A stretch of DNA of 26,457 nt from an uncultured Bacteroidales bacterium (lineage in GTDB: Bacteria > Bacteroidota > Bacteroidia > Bacteroidales > P3): contig CALEFF010000020.1 in the NCBI GenBank assembly GCA_937876865.1, positions 1-26,457 of the forward strand, in the 5' to 3' direction. The translations under genes were made by a program, and so were the position numbers. Positions 16,954-25,417 of this stretch are shown one piece after another (within the stretch, counting starts at the first letter, position 1; the number at the start of each line of letters is the position of its first letter). Under the pieces are notes generated by a model. The model saw nothing but the letters and a program-made list of their open reading frames with translations. It had not been told where the DNA came from and searched no databases.

Positions 16954-19539
16954 ATGAGAAAAAGTTGTTTGATTATTCTCGCCTTGTTTTTAACGTTTGC
17001 AACCAATGTTGCAAAGGGACAAGGTTGTGTTGATATGGGAATAAAAAGATTAGTAAACTTTGATACTGTTGATTTCACGGGTGCACAGTATAATAACGGG
17101 ATTCAATTAACTTGTGATTTTCCTCAGGATACGTTAACAGTAGTTGTGTTTGCTCCGGGTTACTTTGTTACTCCAGGTTCAAACGAATCTCCATATGTTT
17201 GGGAAGAAATTCCATTTGATCCGCCATGTCCTTTTAACGAAGGAATACAAGTGCCAGGTCTTACTTCGGATGACGTTTGGGGGAGTGTGGTTTCTTTGAA
17301 CTATGCAACGCCTGGTGCGGATATACCATTTACTTTTGACTTTTATGGCGAAACTTATACAACTTGTCAAATAGGTGCAAATGGGTTAATCTCTTTTTTC
17401 AAAGAAGGAATAGGACAAACATATCAACAAGGAGGCTATTGTCAGTACACACAAGAAGATCAAGGACCGATACCAAATGATGGAAGATATGAAAATTGTA
17501 TAATGGTTCCATATTATGATATAAACTTTAATCTAGGAGGGGAAGTTTATTTCCAAGTGATAGGAGAATATCCTTGCAGAAAGATGATTCTTTCTTATTA
17601 TCAAGTTCCGATGTATAGTTGTACATCTTTAATTGCAACACACATGGCTGTGCTTTACGAATCTTCTAATACAATAGAGTTTTATTTGCAAAACAAACCA
17701 ATTTGCACCTCATGGGAAGATGGACTTGCGACCTTAGGAATACAAGATGCCGATGGAGCAAGAGCATGTTGGGTAAGTACATTCAATAATACAGTTTGGT
17801 CATCACAAAATAAAGCATACAGAATACGTGCAGCAAGTGAATTGGAAAAATCTTATGCAGTTTACAAAAGAAGTGCAACAGATTTTAATGCACCTATGAT
17901 ACCTGTTGAGTTAGATGCAGAAGGTAGATTTTTTGCTAACCCAACTATTGAAGAAGGTCCTACAAGATATTTTGCACAAGCAACAATTTATCGTGCAGAT
18001 GGAAATGAAATCAATATTTCGGACTCAACCGCTATTTATTATCCAATAGATCTTGATCCAATTGTAGTAACTCACAACGGAAGTACTGCTGCTACAAACG
18101 AAGTATGTAGAGGCGACCAAGTAGAATTCCAACTTAGTGGAGGAACACGCTATAATATGGTATTACCACAAGAAGTAGAAAATATAGGAAATACATTTAC
18201 AAGAGTAAACACTGCAAATCAAGACTCAGTTGTTTATCAATTTGAAGTAATTAACGAAGAAAACGGAGTAGTTGTTTGTACAAGAATGAGTAATCCTGTA
18301 ACTATTTACAACATATCATTCAATGTTCAAGTAAATGATGATATGACTATTTGTAGAGGAACAGAAATCACGCTAACAGATGTATTGAACGAAGAAGAAG
18401 GAGAATCTGCTTGGAGCACAGGACAAACAGGCGATACAATTCAAACATCTCCACAATCGACAGGTTACATTACAATGACAAAGACTAATTATCTTGGTTG
18501 TACAGCAAGCGATTCAATTTTAGTTACAGTAAACGATGCACCAGATATTGAAATTGTTGGAACAATGAATATTTGTGAGGGAGCATCTACAATTCTTACT
18601 GTTAATTCTTCATTACCAAATTGTTTATTTGAATGGAGTACAGGACAAACTACTCAATCCATAACAGTGAATCCTGCAAGTACTCAACAATATAATGTAA
18701 GTGTAAAATTACCTCCTGCAATGTGCGAAAGATTAGATAGTGCTACTGTTGTAGTTGAGTCAGCTCCTAATGTAGTTTGTACAGCAGATGTATCAATTTG
18801 CGAGGGTGAACAAGCAGAAATAGGAGTTAATGGAAATGCTACAAGATATATTTGGGAAAGTGTTCCACAAGATATGTCGGTTAATGGAGGTAGTCAAGCA
18901 AACTACACAGTTAAACCGAGTGCAACAACAATGTATGTAGCACATGCTTACAATCAAATAAATTGTCATTCAACCGACACAGTATATGTAAATGTTCAAC
19001 GTACACCTTCGGCAGCAATAAGATTTAACCCAAGTGTGATTGATGCCCTTGACCCAACTATTATATTTACTGATGTATCGAGTGGAAACTCTACAAGAGA
19101 ATGGGAATTAAGTGATGGAACAACATCAACCGAAGCAGAGTTTGTTCATGTATTCCCTGTAACCGACACAACACTTCGTTACGATATTAAATTAACAGCA
19201 TATTCTCCACTTGGTTGTTCTGATACCACATCTGCATTTATTAGAGTTCAAAGAGAACATCACCTTTGGGCACCAACAGGAGTTTATATTCACGATAACA
19301 ATCCTGATAACGCAAGATTCCGTCTTTGGATAGACAATATAATTGAGTATGATTTGAAAATCTTTAACCGTTATGGAGAAATGATTTTCCAAACAAACGA
19401 TATAGAAGATGCGTGGGATTGTACTTATAAAGGCGAACCTGTAATGCAAGGCGTTTATACTTGGAGCGTACAGTATAGACACAATGATGCACCTAATCGT
19501 TTGGAAAGAGAACAAGGAACATTTATGATTTATAACTAA
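16954..19539 (+). CDS. Large secreted protein with Ig-like and PKD domains and T9SS type B sorting domain
   Basis: An 861-residue protein with a signal peptide (MRKSCLIILALFLTFA, cleaved near KGQG). Residues about 100-280 form a Cys-rich globular region, with PYYDINFNLGGEVYFQ and a later LGIQDADGA, that resembles nidogen-like/lectin-like extracellular domains. Then come four Ig-like repeats each starting with a C(R/E)G motif (Cys385, 467, 541, 616), two of which contain WSTGQT. A PKD-type domain follows at about 689-769. The last ~92 residues (770-861) are a gliding-motility-associated C-terminal domain (type B), with WAPTGVYIHD, LKIFNRYGEMIF and QGVYTWSVQYR. It should be exported by the T9SS and held at the cell surface; an adhesin or matrix role is likely but not shown. 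It is followed four bases later by a TPR gene. Confidence 0.85.
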   Translation: MRKSCLIILALFLTFATNVAKGQGCVDMGIKRLVNFDTVDFTGAQYNNGIQLTCDFPQDTLTVVVFAPGYFVTPGSNESPYVWEEIPFDPPCPFNEGIQVPGLTSDDVWGSVVSLNYATPGADIPFTFDFYGETYTTCQIGANGLISFFKEGIGQTYQQGGYCQYTQEDQGPIPNDGRYENCIMVPYYDINFNLGGEVYFQVIGEYPCRKMILSYYQVPMYSCTSLIATHMAVLYESSNTIEFYLQNKPICTSWEDGLATLGIQDADGARACWVSTFNNTVWSSQNKAYRIRAASELEKSYAVYKRSATDFNAPMIPVELDAEGRFFANPTIEEGPTRYFAQATIYRADGNEINISDSTAIYYPIDLDPIVVTHNGSTAATNEVCRGDQVEFQLSGGTRYNMVLPQEVENIGNTFTRVNTANQDSVVYQFEVINEENGVVVCTRMSNPVTIYNISFNVQVNDDMTICRGTEITLTDVLNEEEGESAWSTGQTGDTIQTSPQSTGYITMTKTNYLGCTASDSILVTVNDAPDIEIVGTMNICEGASTILTVNSSLPNCLFEWSTGQTTQSITVNPASTQQYNVSVKLPPAMCERLDSATVVVESAPNVVCTADVSICEGEQAEIGVNGNATRYIWESVPQDMSVNGGSQANYTVKPSATTMYVAHAYNQINCHSTDTVYVNVQRTPSAAIRFNPSVIDALDPTIIFTDVSSGNSTREWELSDGTTSTEAEFVHVFPVTDTTLRYDIKLTAYSPLGCSDTTSAFIRVQREHHLWAPTGVYIHDNNPDNARFRLWIDNIIEYDLKIFNRYGEMIFQTNDIEDAWDCTYKGEPVMQGVYTWSVQYRHNDAPNRLEREQGTFMIYN

Positions 19540-19543
19540 GAAA

Positions 19544-19831
19544 ATGATTAGTATAGCAGAGATAGAAAAAGCCAAAACCCTTTTAGATGGGAACAAAATC
19601 GAAGAAGCAATAGACTTTTTAAAAACTTTGGTTGAAGATAGTCAAGAAGAAAACAAAGATGTTGCTTATTACGTATTAGGAAATGCATATCGAAGAGGAA
19701 ATAATTGGCAAGATGCAATCAATAGTTACTCTCGAGCAGTAGAAATCAATCCATCATCTCCTGCAAAAGAAATGAGAGCAAGCTGCATTAAGATTTTAGA
19801 CTTTTATAACAAAGATATGTACAATCCGTGA
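19544..19831 (+). CDS. Small TPR-repeat protein
   Basis: A 95-residue protein with no signal peptide and no membrane segment. It carries about two tetratricopeptide repeats: a degenerate first helix pair (AKTLLDGNKIEEAIDFLKTL) and a clear second one with YYVLGNAYRRGNNWQDAI and SYSRAVEINPSS. TPRs bind other proteins; the partner here is unknown. It starts four bases after the stop of the large surface protein, so it is probably cotranscribed with it, and the hairpin at 19857-19890 ends the unit. Confidence 0.75.
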   Translation: MISIAEIEKAKTLLDGNKIEEAIDFLKTLVEDSQEENKDVAYYVLGNAYRRGNNWQDAINSYSRAVEINPSSPAKEMRASCIKILDFYNKDMYNP

Positions 19832-19856
19832 TAAAATAAAAATAAAAAATAACACT

Positions 19857-19890
19857 AAACGCGAACAAAAAAACATTGTTCGCGTTTTTT
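19857..19890 (+). terminator. Rho-independent terminator after the TPR gene
   Basis: A perfect 12-bp stem (AAACGCGAACAA at 19857-19868, TTGTTCGCGTTT at 19876-19887) with a 7-base loop is followed by further T residues. It begins 26 bases after the TPR stop. Its right arm contains the TTG that may act as the -33 element for sbcD. Confidence 0.88.
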
Positions 19891-19902
19891 ATTGTAATTT
19901 TG
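19876..19902 (+). promoter_or_regulatory. sbcD promoter overlapping the preceding terminator
   Basis: The -7 box TAATTTTG is at 19895-19902, 22 bases before the sbcD ATG at 19925. A TTG at 19876-19878, inside the right arm of the terminator stem, is 16 bases upstream; this is slightly short for a Bacteroidota -33/-7 pair (usually about 17-23), so the -33 part is tentative. Confidence 0.5.
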
Positions 19903-19924
19903 TGAAATTCAAACCCAAAAAATA

Positions 19925-21091
19925 ATGAAAATATTACACACAAGCGATTGGCATTTAGGACATGTTCTTTACAATAATGATAGAAGTGAAGAACAACAAT
20001 CAATGTTAGAACAAATTATATCAATAGTTCAAGACCATAAACCAGACGTATTTCTAATAGCAGGGGATATTTATCATACATCTCAGCCCTCTTCCTCTAT
20101 TCAAACCCTATTTGCGAACTCAATAATGAGTCTTCATAATGCGAATCCAAAGATGCAGATAATAATTACAGCAGGAAATCACGATAGTGCAATAAAACAC
20201 GAAATTTTTCGTCAACCTTGGCAAGCCTTAAACGTCCACACAATAGGCTCAATCAATAGAAACGATATTTTTCAACACATAATAGAAATAGAAAATCAAG
20301 GATTTGTAATAGCAATACCATACTCTTACGAAAGAAATATACCAGAGGATTTCTATCAAACCTTGCTTTCGGAAGTTGCAAAGCGTAATACAAATAATTT
20401 ACCTGTTATTCTTTCGGCACATACTACTGTTTTTGGTTGTGATTTCACTTCTCATCAAAATGCAGATGAGAAAATAGTAGGCGGAATAGAAGCAATAAGT
20501 ATAGAAAGCATAGGGGAGGGGTATGATTATTTAGCATTAGGCCATATTCATAAACCACAATTTGTAGATGATGCCAAAGAAAAAGTAAGATATAGCGGAA
20601 CACCTCTTCCAATCAGCTTTGACGAGAATTATTCTCATTCAATAACGCTTGTAGATATAGACTCTCATAACCAAACTCCCAAAATACAAACCATAGAGAT
20701 AGAAAATCCTCACCCACTTGTTTCTTTACCAACCGAAGGTTTTGCATCTTGGCAAGAGGCGAAAGAATTACTGATGAAATTTCCAGATGAGATTGAAGCA
20801 TACATTCGATTAAATATAGAAATCGAAGATATTTTGCCCTCAGAGGTAGAATATCAAATCAAAAGCATTGTTTCCAATAAGAAATGTAGATTTTGCTACA
20901 TCAATACCAAAAGAAAAAACACTCAAATCAACGAAATCACACCATTAACCATTGCAGAGTTTCAACAAGAAGAACCAATAGATATTGCAAGAAGGTTTTT
21001 AGAATATTCAAACATTGAATTTGATGAGCAAATGCAAGAAGCCTTCAATCAAGTTTTAGAAATAATAAATCAAGAGAGTCAAAACGAATAA
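19925..21091 (+). CDS. sbcD: Nuclease SbcCD subunit D
   Basis: SbcD is the Mre11-type Mn-dependent nuclease subunit of SbcCD, which opens hairpins and blocked DNA ends. The 388-residue protein shows all phosphoesterase motifs: Asp8/His10 in SDWHLGH, Asp48 in AGDIYH, Asn85-His86-Asp87 in GNHDS, a histidine in LSAHTT, and His207/His209 in LGHIHKP. The C-terminal part (about 270-388) is the capping and SbcC-binding region. sbcC starts nine bases after its stop, so they form an operon. Confidence 0.95.
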   Translation: MKILHTSDWHLGHVLYNNDRSEEQQSMLEQIISIVQDHKPDVFLIAGDIYHTSQPSSSIQTLFANSIMSLHNANPKMQIIITAGNHDSAIKHEIFRQPWQALNVHTIGSINRNDIFQHIIEIENQGFVIAIPYSYERNIPEDFYQTLLSEVAKRNTNNLPVILSAHTTVFGCDFTSHQNADEKIVGGIEAISIESIGEGYDYLALGHIHKPQFVDDAKEKVRYSGTPLPISFDENYSHSITLVDIDSHNQTPKIQTIEIENPHPLVSLPTEGFASWQEAKELLMKFPDEIEAYIRLNIEIEDILPSEVEYQIKSIVSNKKCRFCYINTKRKNTQINEITPLTIAEFQQEEPIDIARRFLEYSNIEFDEQMQEAFNQVLEIINQESQNE

Positions 21092-21100
21092 TAAATTAGT

Positions 21101-23929
21101 ATGAAATTTCAAAAACTTACCATTAAGAACATAGCATCAATAGAAAACGCAGAAATAAACTTTGATGCAGAGCCATTATCTAATAGTGGAATATTTTTAA
21201 TCACGGGAAAAACCGGAAGTGGTAAATCAACGATTTTAGATTGTATTTGTTTGGCACTCTATGGCATTACTCCACGATTAAAAAACACTAAAATACAAGG
21301 AGTAACAATTGATTTAGATAAAGAAGTGAGCGTAAACGATCCCCGAGTGTTGATGAGAAGAAATACAAGCGAATCTTATGTTTGTTTAACCTTTATAGGC
21401 AATGATAAAAACTCTTATCAAGCCGAGTGGAGTTGCAGAAGAGCAAACGGAAAGATAGATGGAAAATTGCAAGATAAGAAAAGATGCTTAACAAACCTAA
21501 CAAAAAATTTTACCTATTCAAAATTAGACGAAATAGAACCAGAAATAAAAAGAATAATTGGTTTAGATTTTGACCAATTTCTAAGAACAGTTATGCTCTC
21601 TCAGGGAGAATTCACACGATTTCTTAACAGTAAAGACAACGAAAAAGCAGAAATCTTAGAAAAACTAACAGGGGTTGATATATATTCAAGAATTGGTAAA
21701 AAGATATATGAAATAGCAAAAGAGAAAAAAGAAAATAGAAATTTGCTACAATCAACTCTTTTGCAATTTCCTCAAATCACTCAAGAAGAATTAAGCGAAA
21801 AAGAACAAAAACTACTACTTTTTGATACACAATACAAGAGTTTTAAACAAAATCTTGAAAATGAAAAAGCCAAAAGCCAATGGATTGAAACCTCTCAACA
21901 AATAGAAAATGAATATCAAGAAATAATATCAGCCTATCAAAAGAATCAAGAAATAGTACAAGGAGAAGATTTTAAAAGTAGGGAGAAAAAAGTACAAATA
22001 TGGCGAAATACAACAGAGGTTCGCTACAATATTTCTAAACAACAAAAAAACTTTAAAACAATAGAGGGACTTGAAGAAACGCTATTGCAGTATAACAAAA
22101 GTTATCAAAGTTTTGTTGCAGGTTATCGCTACCTTGAGGCAGAAAAAACACAAAAACAAAATCAATTAAACGAAATAAATGCCTATTTATCAACTCAAAA
22201 AAATCAGCAAGAAACAACACTTTTTCTCCAAAACATTACTTTGTTAAAACAACTCTTAAAAAACAAAAAATATTTCAAAGAAAAAAATAAAAAAAGCAAA
22301 GAAAAAATTGAAAAAAGCAAAGAAATAATTTTAAAAAACAAAGAAAAAATTTCACAAATCTTAACCCCTCGTTTTCAAACTATTACATTGGAAGTTGAAA
22401 ACGCCAAAACACTATATGAAAAGCAAAAAGACAGCGTAGATAAGTTTGCAAAAACTTTGCGACAAAGTCTAAACGTTGGGGATATTTGCCCTGTATGTTT
22501 GCAAAAGATAGAAAACCTTTTGCCGATAGAAGAAGAATTATTTCAAATTGTAAATACACTAAAAGAAAACTATGAAACAACCAAAAAGAATTATGATGCA
22601 ATTCAGCAAGAAATAAACACATTGTCAGCAAGCATAAAAGCAGAAGAAAAAATCTATAATCAAGAAAAAGAAGCCTTAGAAAAAGATAATAGTGTTCAAG
22701 AATGCGAAAATAAAATAGCAGACTTGTGCAAACAATGTGGGTTTAATGCAGAGTCTATTGAGCAATATGATTTAGCAAAAGAAGAAGAAAATGCAAATCA
22801 AACCTTGAAAAAATTCAACGAATATGCTCAATTAAGTCAAACATTTGGAGTTTTAGAAAATGAATGCAACAATATTAAAAATCGACTTTTAAATATATTA
22901 ACTCAAAAACCTGAGTGGAAAAATCAAATTACTCAAACCACTTCAAAAGTTGATGACTTGCAAAATAGAGTTAATAAATTCTATGAAGCTTTGACACAAA
23001 CGCTATCTCAATATAATAATTTAAAAAACGAAAATTTAGAGTTAGAGAAAGCGATTCAAGATTTTTTGCAAGCAAATCAAGACTTTACAAGAGAAAAATT
23101 AGAAATAATCAATACGGTTGAAGAAAATAAGATACAAGATGTAGAAAAATGGATAAAAATATATAAAGACCAAGAAATAACTCTTAAAGCAAATAAAGAA
23201 AATGCAGAAAAACGAATAGAAGAACATCAAAAAAATAAACCAAATATTGAAGAAAATCAAAGTCTTGAACAAATAAAAGTAAATGTATTAGACTTAGAAA
23301 AACAACTAAAAGAAATAAGCGAGCAAAGAGGAGGATTAGAAAAAGAAATAGAGGTTTGTCAAAAGAATATCAAGCAAAGAGAAGAGTTGAATCAGCGGTT
23401 AAAACAATCCGAAGAAGAATTTATGAAATGGGAAAAGTTAAATAATTTGATAGGAGATTCAACAGGAGGAAAATTTCGCAAAATTGCTCAAAGTTACGTA
23501 TTGGAAAATTTAATAAACTCAGCAAACTATCATCTAAGAAGCCTAACCGATCGTTACAAACTAAGAGTTAAACCTGGAAGTTTTATAATTGAATTAGAAG
23601 ATGCCTACAATGGCTATACACTTCGCCCTGCTACAACAATTTCAGGAGGAGAAAGTTTCTTGATTTCTTTATCCTTAGCCTTGGCTCTTAGTGATATTGG
23701 ACGAGGACTTTCACTTGACATACTCTTTATTGACGAAGGATTTGGAACTCTTAGCAAAGATGTGTTGCAAACGGCAATAGAAACACTTGGAGTATTGCAT
23801 AAAACATTGAAAAAGAATGTTGGAATAATTTCTCACGTAGAAGAGTTGCAGGAACGAATACCTGTGCAAATAAAAGTGTTGCAAGAAGGTAATACTTCAA
23901 GCAGTATGGTGAGTATATTAGAGAATTAA
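21101..23929 (+). CDS. sbcC: Nuclease SbcCD subunit C (Rad50-like ATPase)
   Basis: A 942-residue SMC-like ATPase that works with SbcD. The N-terminal ATPase half has Walker A GKTGSGKST at 36-44 and the Q-loop region MLSQGEFTRFL. Two long Lys/Glu/Gln-rich coiled-coil arms flank the zinc hook CPVC at 463-466. The C-terminal half has the ABC signature ISGGE at 847-851 and Walker B DILFIDE at 873-879. It is shorter than the E. coli protein (about 1050 residues) but within the family's range, since coiled-coil length varies. The coding strand of the coiled coil is extremely A-rich (for example 22250-22345), which follows from its Lys/Glu/Asn content. Confidence 0.95.
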   Translation: MKFQKLTIKNIASIENAEINFDAEPLSNSGIFLITGKTGSGKSTILDCICLALYGITPRLKNTKIQGVTIDLDKEVSVNDPRVLMRRNTSESYVCLTFIGNDKNSYQAEWSCRRANGKIDGKLQDKKRCLTNLTKNFTYSKLDEIEPEIKRIIGLDFDQFLRTVMLSQGEFTRFLNSKDNEKAEILEKLTGVDIYSRIGKKIYEIAKEKKENRNLLQSTLLQFPQITQEELSEKEQKLLLFDTQYKSFKQNLENEKAKSQWIETSQQIENEYQEIISAYQKNQEIVQGEDFKSREKKVQIWRNTTEVRYNISKQQKNFKTIEGLEETLLQYNKSYQSFVAGYRYLEAEKTQKQNQLNEINAYLSTQKNQQETTLFLQNITLLKQLLKNKKYFKEKNKKSKEKIEKSKEIILKNKEKISQILTPRFQTITLEVENAKTLYEKQKDSVDKFAKTLRQSLNVGDICPVCLQKIENLLPIEEELFQIVNTLKENYETTKKNYDAIQQEINTLSASIKAEEKIYNQEKEALEKDNSVQECENKIADLCKQCGFNAESIEQYDLAKEEENANQTLKKFNEYAQLSQTFGVLENECNNIKNRLLNILTQKPEWKNQITQTTSKVDDLQNRVNKFYEALTQTLSQYNNLKNENLELEKAIQDFLQANQDFTREKLEIINTVEENKIQDVEKWIKIYKDQEITLKANKENAEKRIEEHQKNKPNIEENQSLEQIKVNVLDLEKQLKEISEQRGGLEKEIEVCQKNIKQREELNQRLKQSEEEFMKWEKLNNLIGDSTGGKFRKIAQSYVLENLINSANYHLRSLTDRYKLRVKPGSFIIELEDAYNGYTLRPATTISGGESFLISLSLALALSDIGRGLSLDILFIDEGFGTLSKDVLQTAIETLGVLHKTLKKNVGIISHVEELQERIPVQIKVLQEGNTSSSMVSILEN

Positions 23930-23934
23930 AATAG

Positions 23935-23961
23935 AAATTCGCTCGTTTATTGAGTGAATTT
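23935..23961 (+). terminator. Terminator after sbcC
   Basis: A 10-bp stem (AAATTCGCTC at 23935-23944 with GAGTGAATTT at 23952-23961, one G-U pair) closes a 7-base loop. A T-rich stretch follows. It begins five bases after the sbcC stop. Confidence 0.75.
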
Positions 23962-23972
23962 TCTTGTTATTT

Positions 23973-24003
23973 TTTGAGTTTTAATAACTTATTTGTATTT
24001 TTG
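23973..24003 (+). promoter_or_regulatory. Promoter of the dNK-kdsB unit
   Basis: This is the best complete Bacteroidota promoter in the window: -33 TTTG at 23973-23976 and -7 TATTTTTG at 23996-24003, with a 19-base spacer. The ATG at 24042 follows after about 38 bases. Confidence 0.75.
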
Positions 24004-24041
24004 CAAGAATTATGTTTTTATGTCTTTAATATAGGATAAAT

Positions 24042-24653
24042 ATGCACATAGCAATTGCAGGAAATATAGGAAGTGGTAAAACAACTCTTACCGAGTTGTT
24101 GGCAAAACACTTTAAATGGACACCGATATATGAACAAATGGATGATAATCCTTACATTGCAAATTTTTATGAGGATATGCGTCGTTGGAGTTTTAATCTG
24201 CAAGTCTATTTTCTGCATAAGCGTTTCAAATATGTAATAGATTCAAGAAATACATACGACAATATTGTTCAAGATCGTACACTTTATGAAGACGCTTATA
24301 TATTTGCTCCTAATTTGCATGCTATGGGTCTTATGAATACAAGAGATTTTGAAACATATAAGTCGTTGTTTGATTTAATGGAAAGTTTTATCAAACCACC
24401 TGACTTATTGATTTACTTAAAAGCCTCAGTGCCTACTTTGATTAAGCAAATTGAAAGACGCGGAAGAGAATATGAAAGTTCTATTCGTTTAGATTATATA
24501 ACATCTCTTAATAATAGGTATAATTCTTGGATAGAAGAATATTCAAATCGAAAACTTATAATAAATATGGACGATTTGAACATTACCGATAATCCAAAAG
24601 ATTTAGGATTTGTAGTAGATAGTATTAACGCTGAAATAAACGGTTTGTTTTAA
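24042..24653 (+). CDS. Deoxynucleoside kinase
   Basis: A 203-residue member of the deoxynucleoside kinase family (dCK/dGK/dAK type), which phosphorylates salvaged deoxynucleosides with ATP. The P-loop GNIGSGKTTL is at 7-16. The DRTLYEDAYIFA segment contains the DR(S/T) motif with the catalytic/base-contacting region, and the arginine-rich lid RRGREYE is present. Which base is preferred cannot be read from the sequence; related Bacteroidota enzymes are usually annotated for deoxyadenosine/deoxyguanosine. kdsB starts two bases after its stop, and the two are probably cotranscribed. Confidence 0.9.
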   Translation: MHIAIAGNIGSGKTTLTELLAKHFKWTPIYEQMDDNPYIANFYEDMRRWSFNLQVYFLHKRFKYVIDSRNTYDNIVQDRTLYEDAYIFAPNLHAMGLMNTRDFETYKSLFDLMESFIKPPDLLIYLKASVPTLIKQIERRGREYESSIRLDYITSLNNRYNSWIEEYSNRKLIINMDDLNITDNPKDLGFVVDSINAEINGLF

Positions 24654-24655
24654 CA

Positions 24656-25417
24656 ATGAAGAAAATTGCTATTATACCCGCTCGCTATGCAAGTAGTAGA
24701 TTTCCAGGAAAGCCTTTGGCTCTTTTGAATGGCAAGCCAATGGTTATGTGGGTGTATGATGCGGTTTTTTCTTCTAATCTTTTTGATAAAGTTGTTGTTG
24801 CAACAGATGATGAAAGGATTTTTAATCAAGTAAACGCTCTTGGTGGAATTGCAATGATGACAAGCAAGCAGCATAGTTGTGGAACTCAGCGTTGTGAGCA
24901 AGTTGTGCAGGAATTAGCCTCTAAGGGAGAGGTTTATGATGTTGTTGTCAATGTTCAAGGTGATGAACCTTTGATTTCAAAAGAACAATTAGCATTAATC
25001 CTTTCTTGTTTCGATACTCCAAAGGTAGAAATAGCAACTTTGTCAAAAAAAATAGATAATCAACAAGATGTTTTAGACCCTAATGTTGTTAAAGTAGTTT
25101 TTGCAAACGATAGGGCTTTGTATTTTTCTCGTAGTGCTATACCTTTTACAAGGGATATTGAACTTTCACAAGCTTTAAATCAAGGGGTGTTTTCAAAACA
25201 TATTGGAATCTATGCTTATAGGAGCGATGTGTTGCAAAAAATTGTTCGTTTAGAAAAATCAAACTTAGAATGCTTAGAGAGTTTAGAACAATTGCGTTGG
25301 TTAGAGAATGGTTTTGAAATAAAAATAAAAAGCACAAGTTTTGAATCGATAGGAGTTGATACACCGGAAGATTTAAAACGAGTTAATGATTTGATAAAAA
25401 AAGAAAATAAAATATGA
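24656..25417 (+). CDS. kdsB: 3-deoxy-manno-octulosonate cytidylyltransferase (KdsB)
   Basis: KdsB joins CTP and KDO to CMP-KDO, the activated sugar needed for the LPS inner core and lipid A assembly. The 253-residue cytoplasmic protein is complete. The nucleotide-binding start IPARYASSRFPGKPL is at about 6-20, and the metal/substrate motif VNVQGDEPLI is at about 99-108. ATDDERI, DPNVVKVVF and FKHIG-like (here SKHIGIYAY) segments are also as in the family. The stop overlaps the start of the next frame (ATGA), which suggests translational coupling. Confidence 0.95.
   Translation: MKKIAIIPARYASSRFPGKPLALLNGKPMVMWVYDAVFSSNLFDKVVVATDDERIFNQVNALGGIAMMTSKQHSCGTQRCEQVVQELASKGEVYDVVVNVQGDEPLISKEQLALILSCFDTPKVEIATLSKKIDNQQDVLDPNVVKVVFANDRALYFSRSAIPFTRDIELSQALNQGVFSKHIGIYAYRSDVLQKIVRLEKSNLECLESLEQLRWLENGFEIKIKSTSFESIGVDTPEDLKRVNDLIKKENKI

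Noticed and set aside
22250..22345. Extremely A-rich repeated pattern that looks like a DNA repeat
   Set aside because: It lies inside sbcC in frame and encodes a Lys/Glu heptad coiled coil (KSKEKIEKSKE); the pattern follows from the protein and codon bias.
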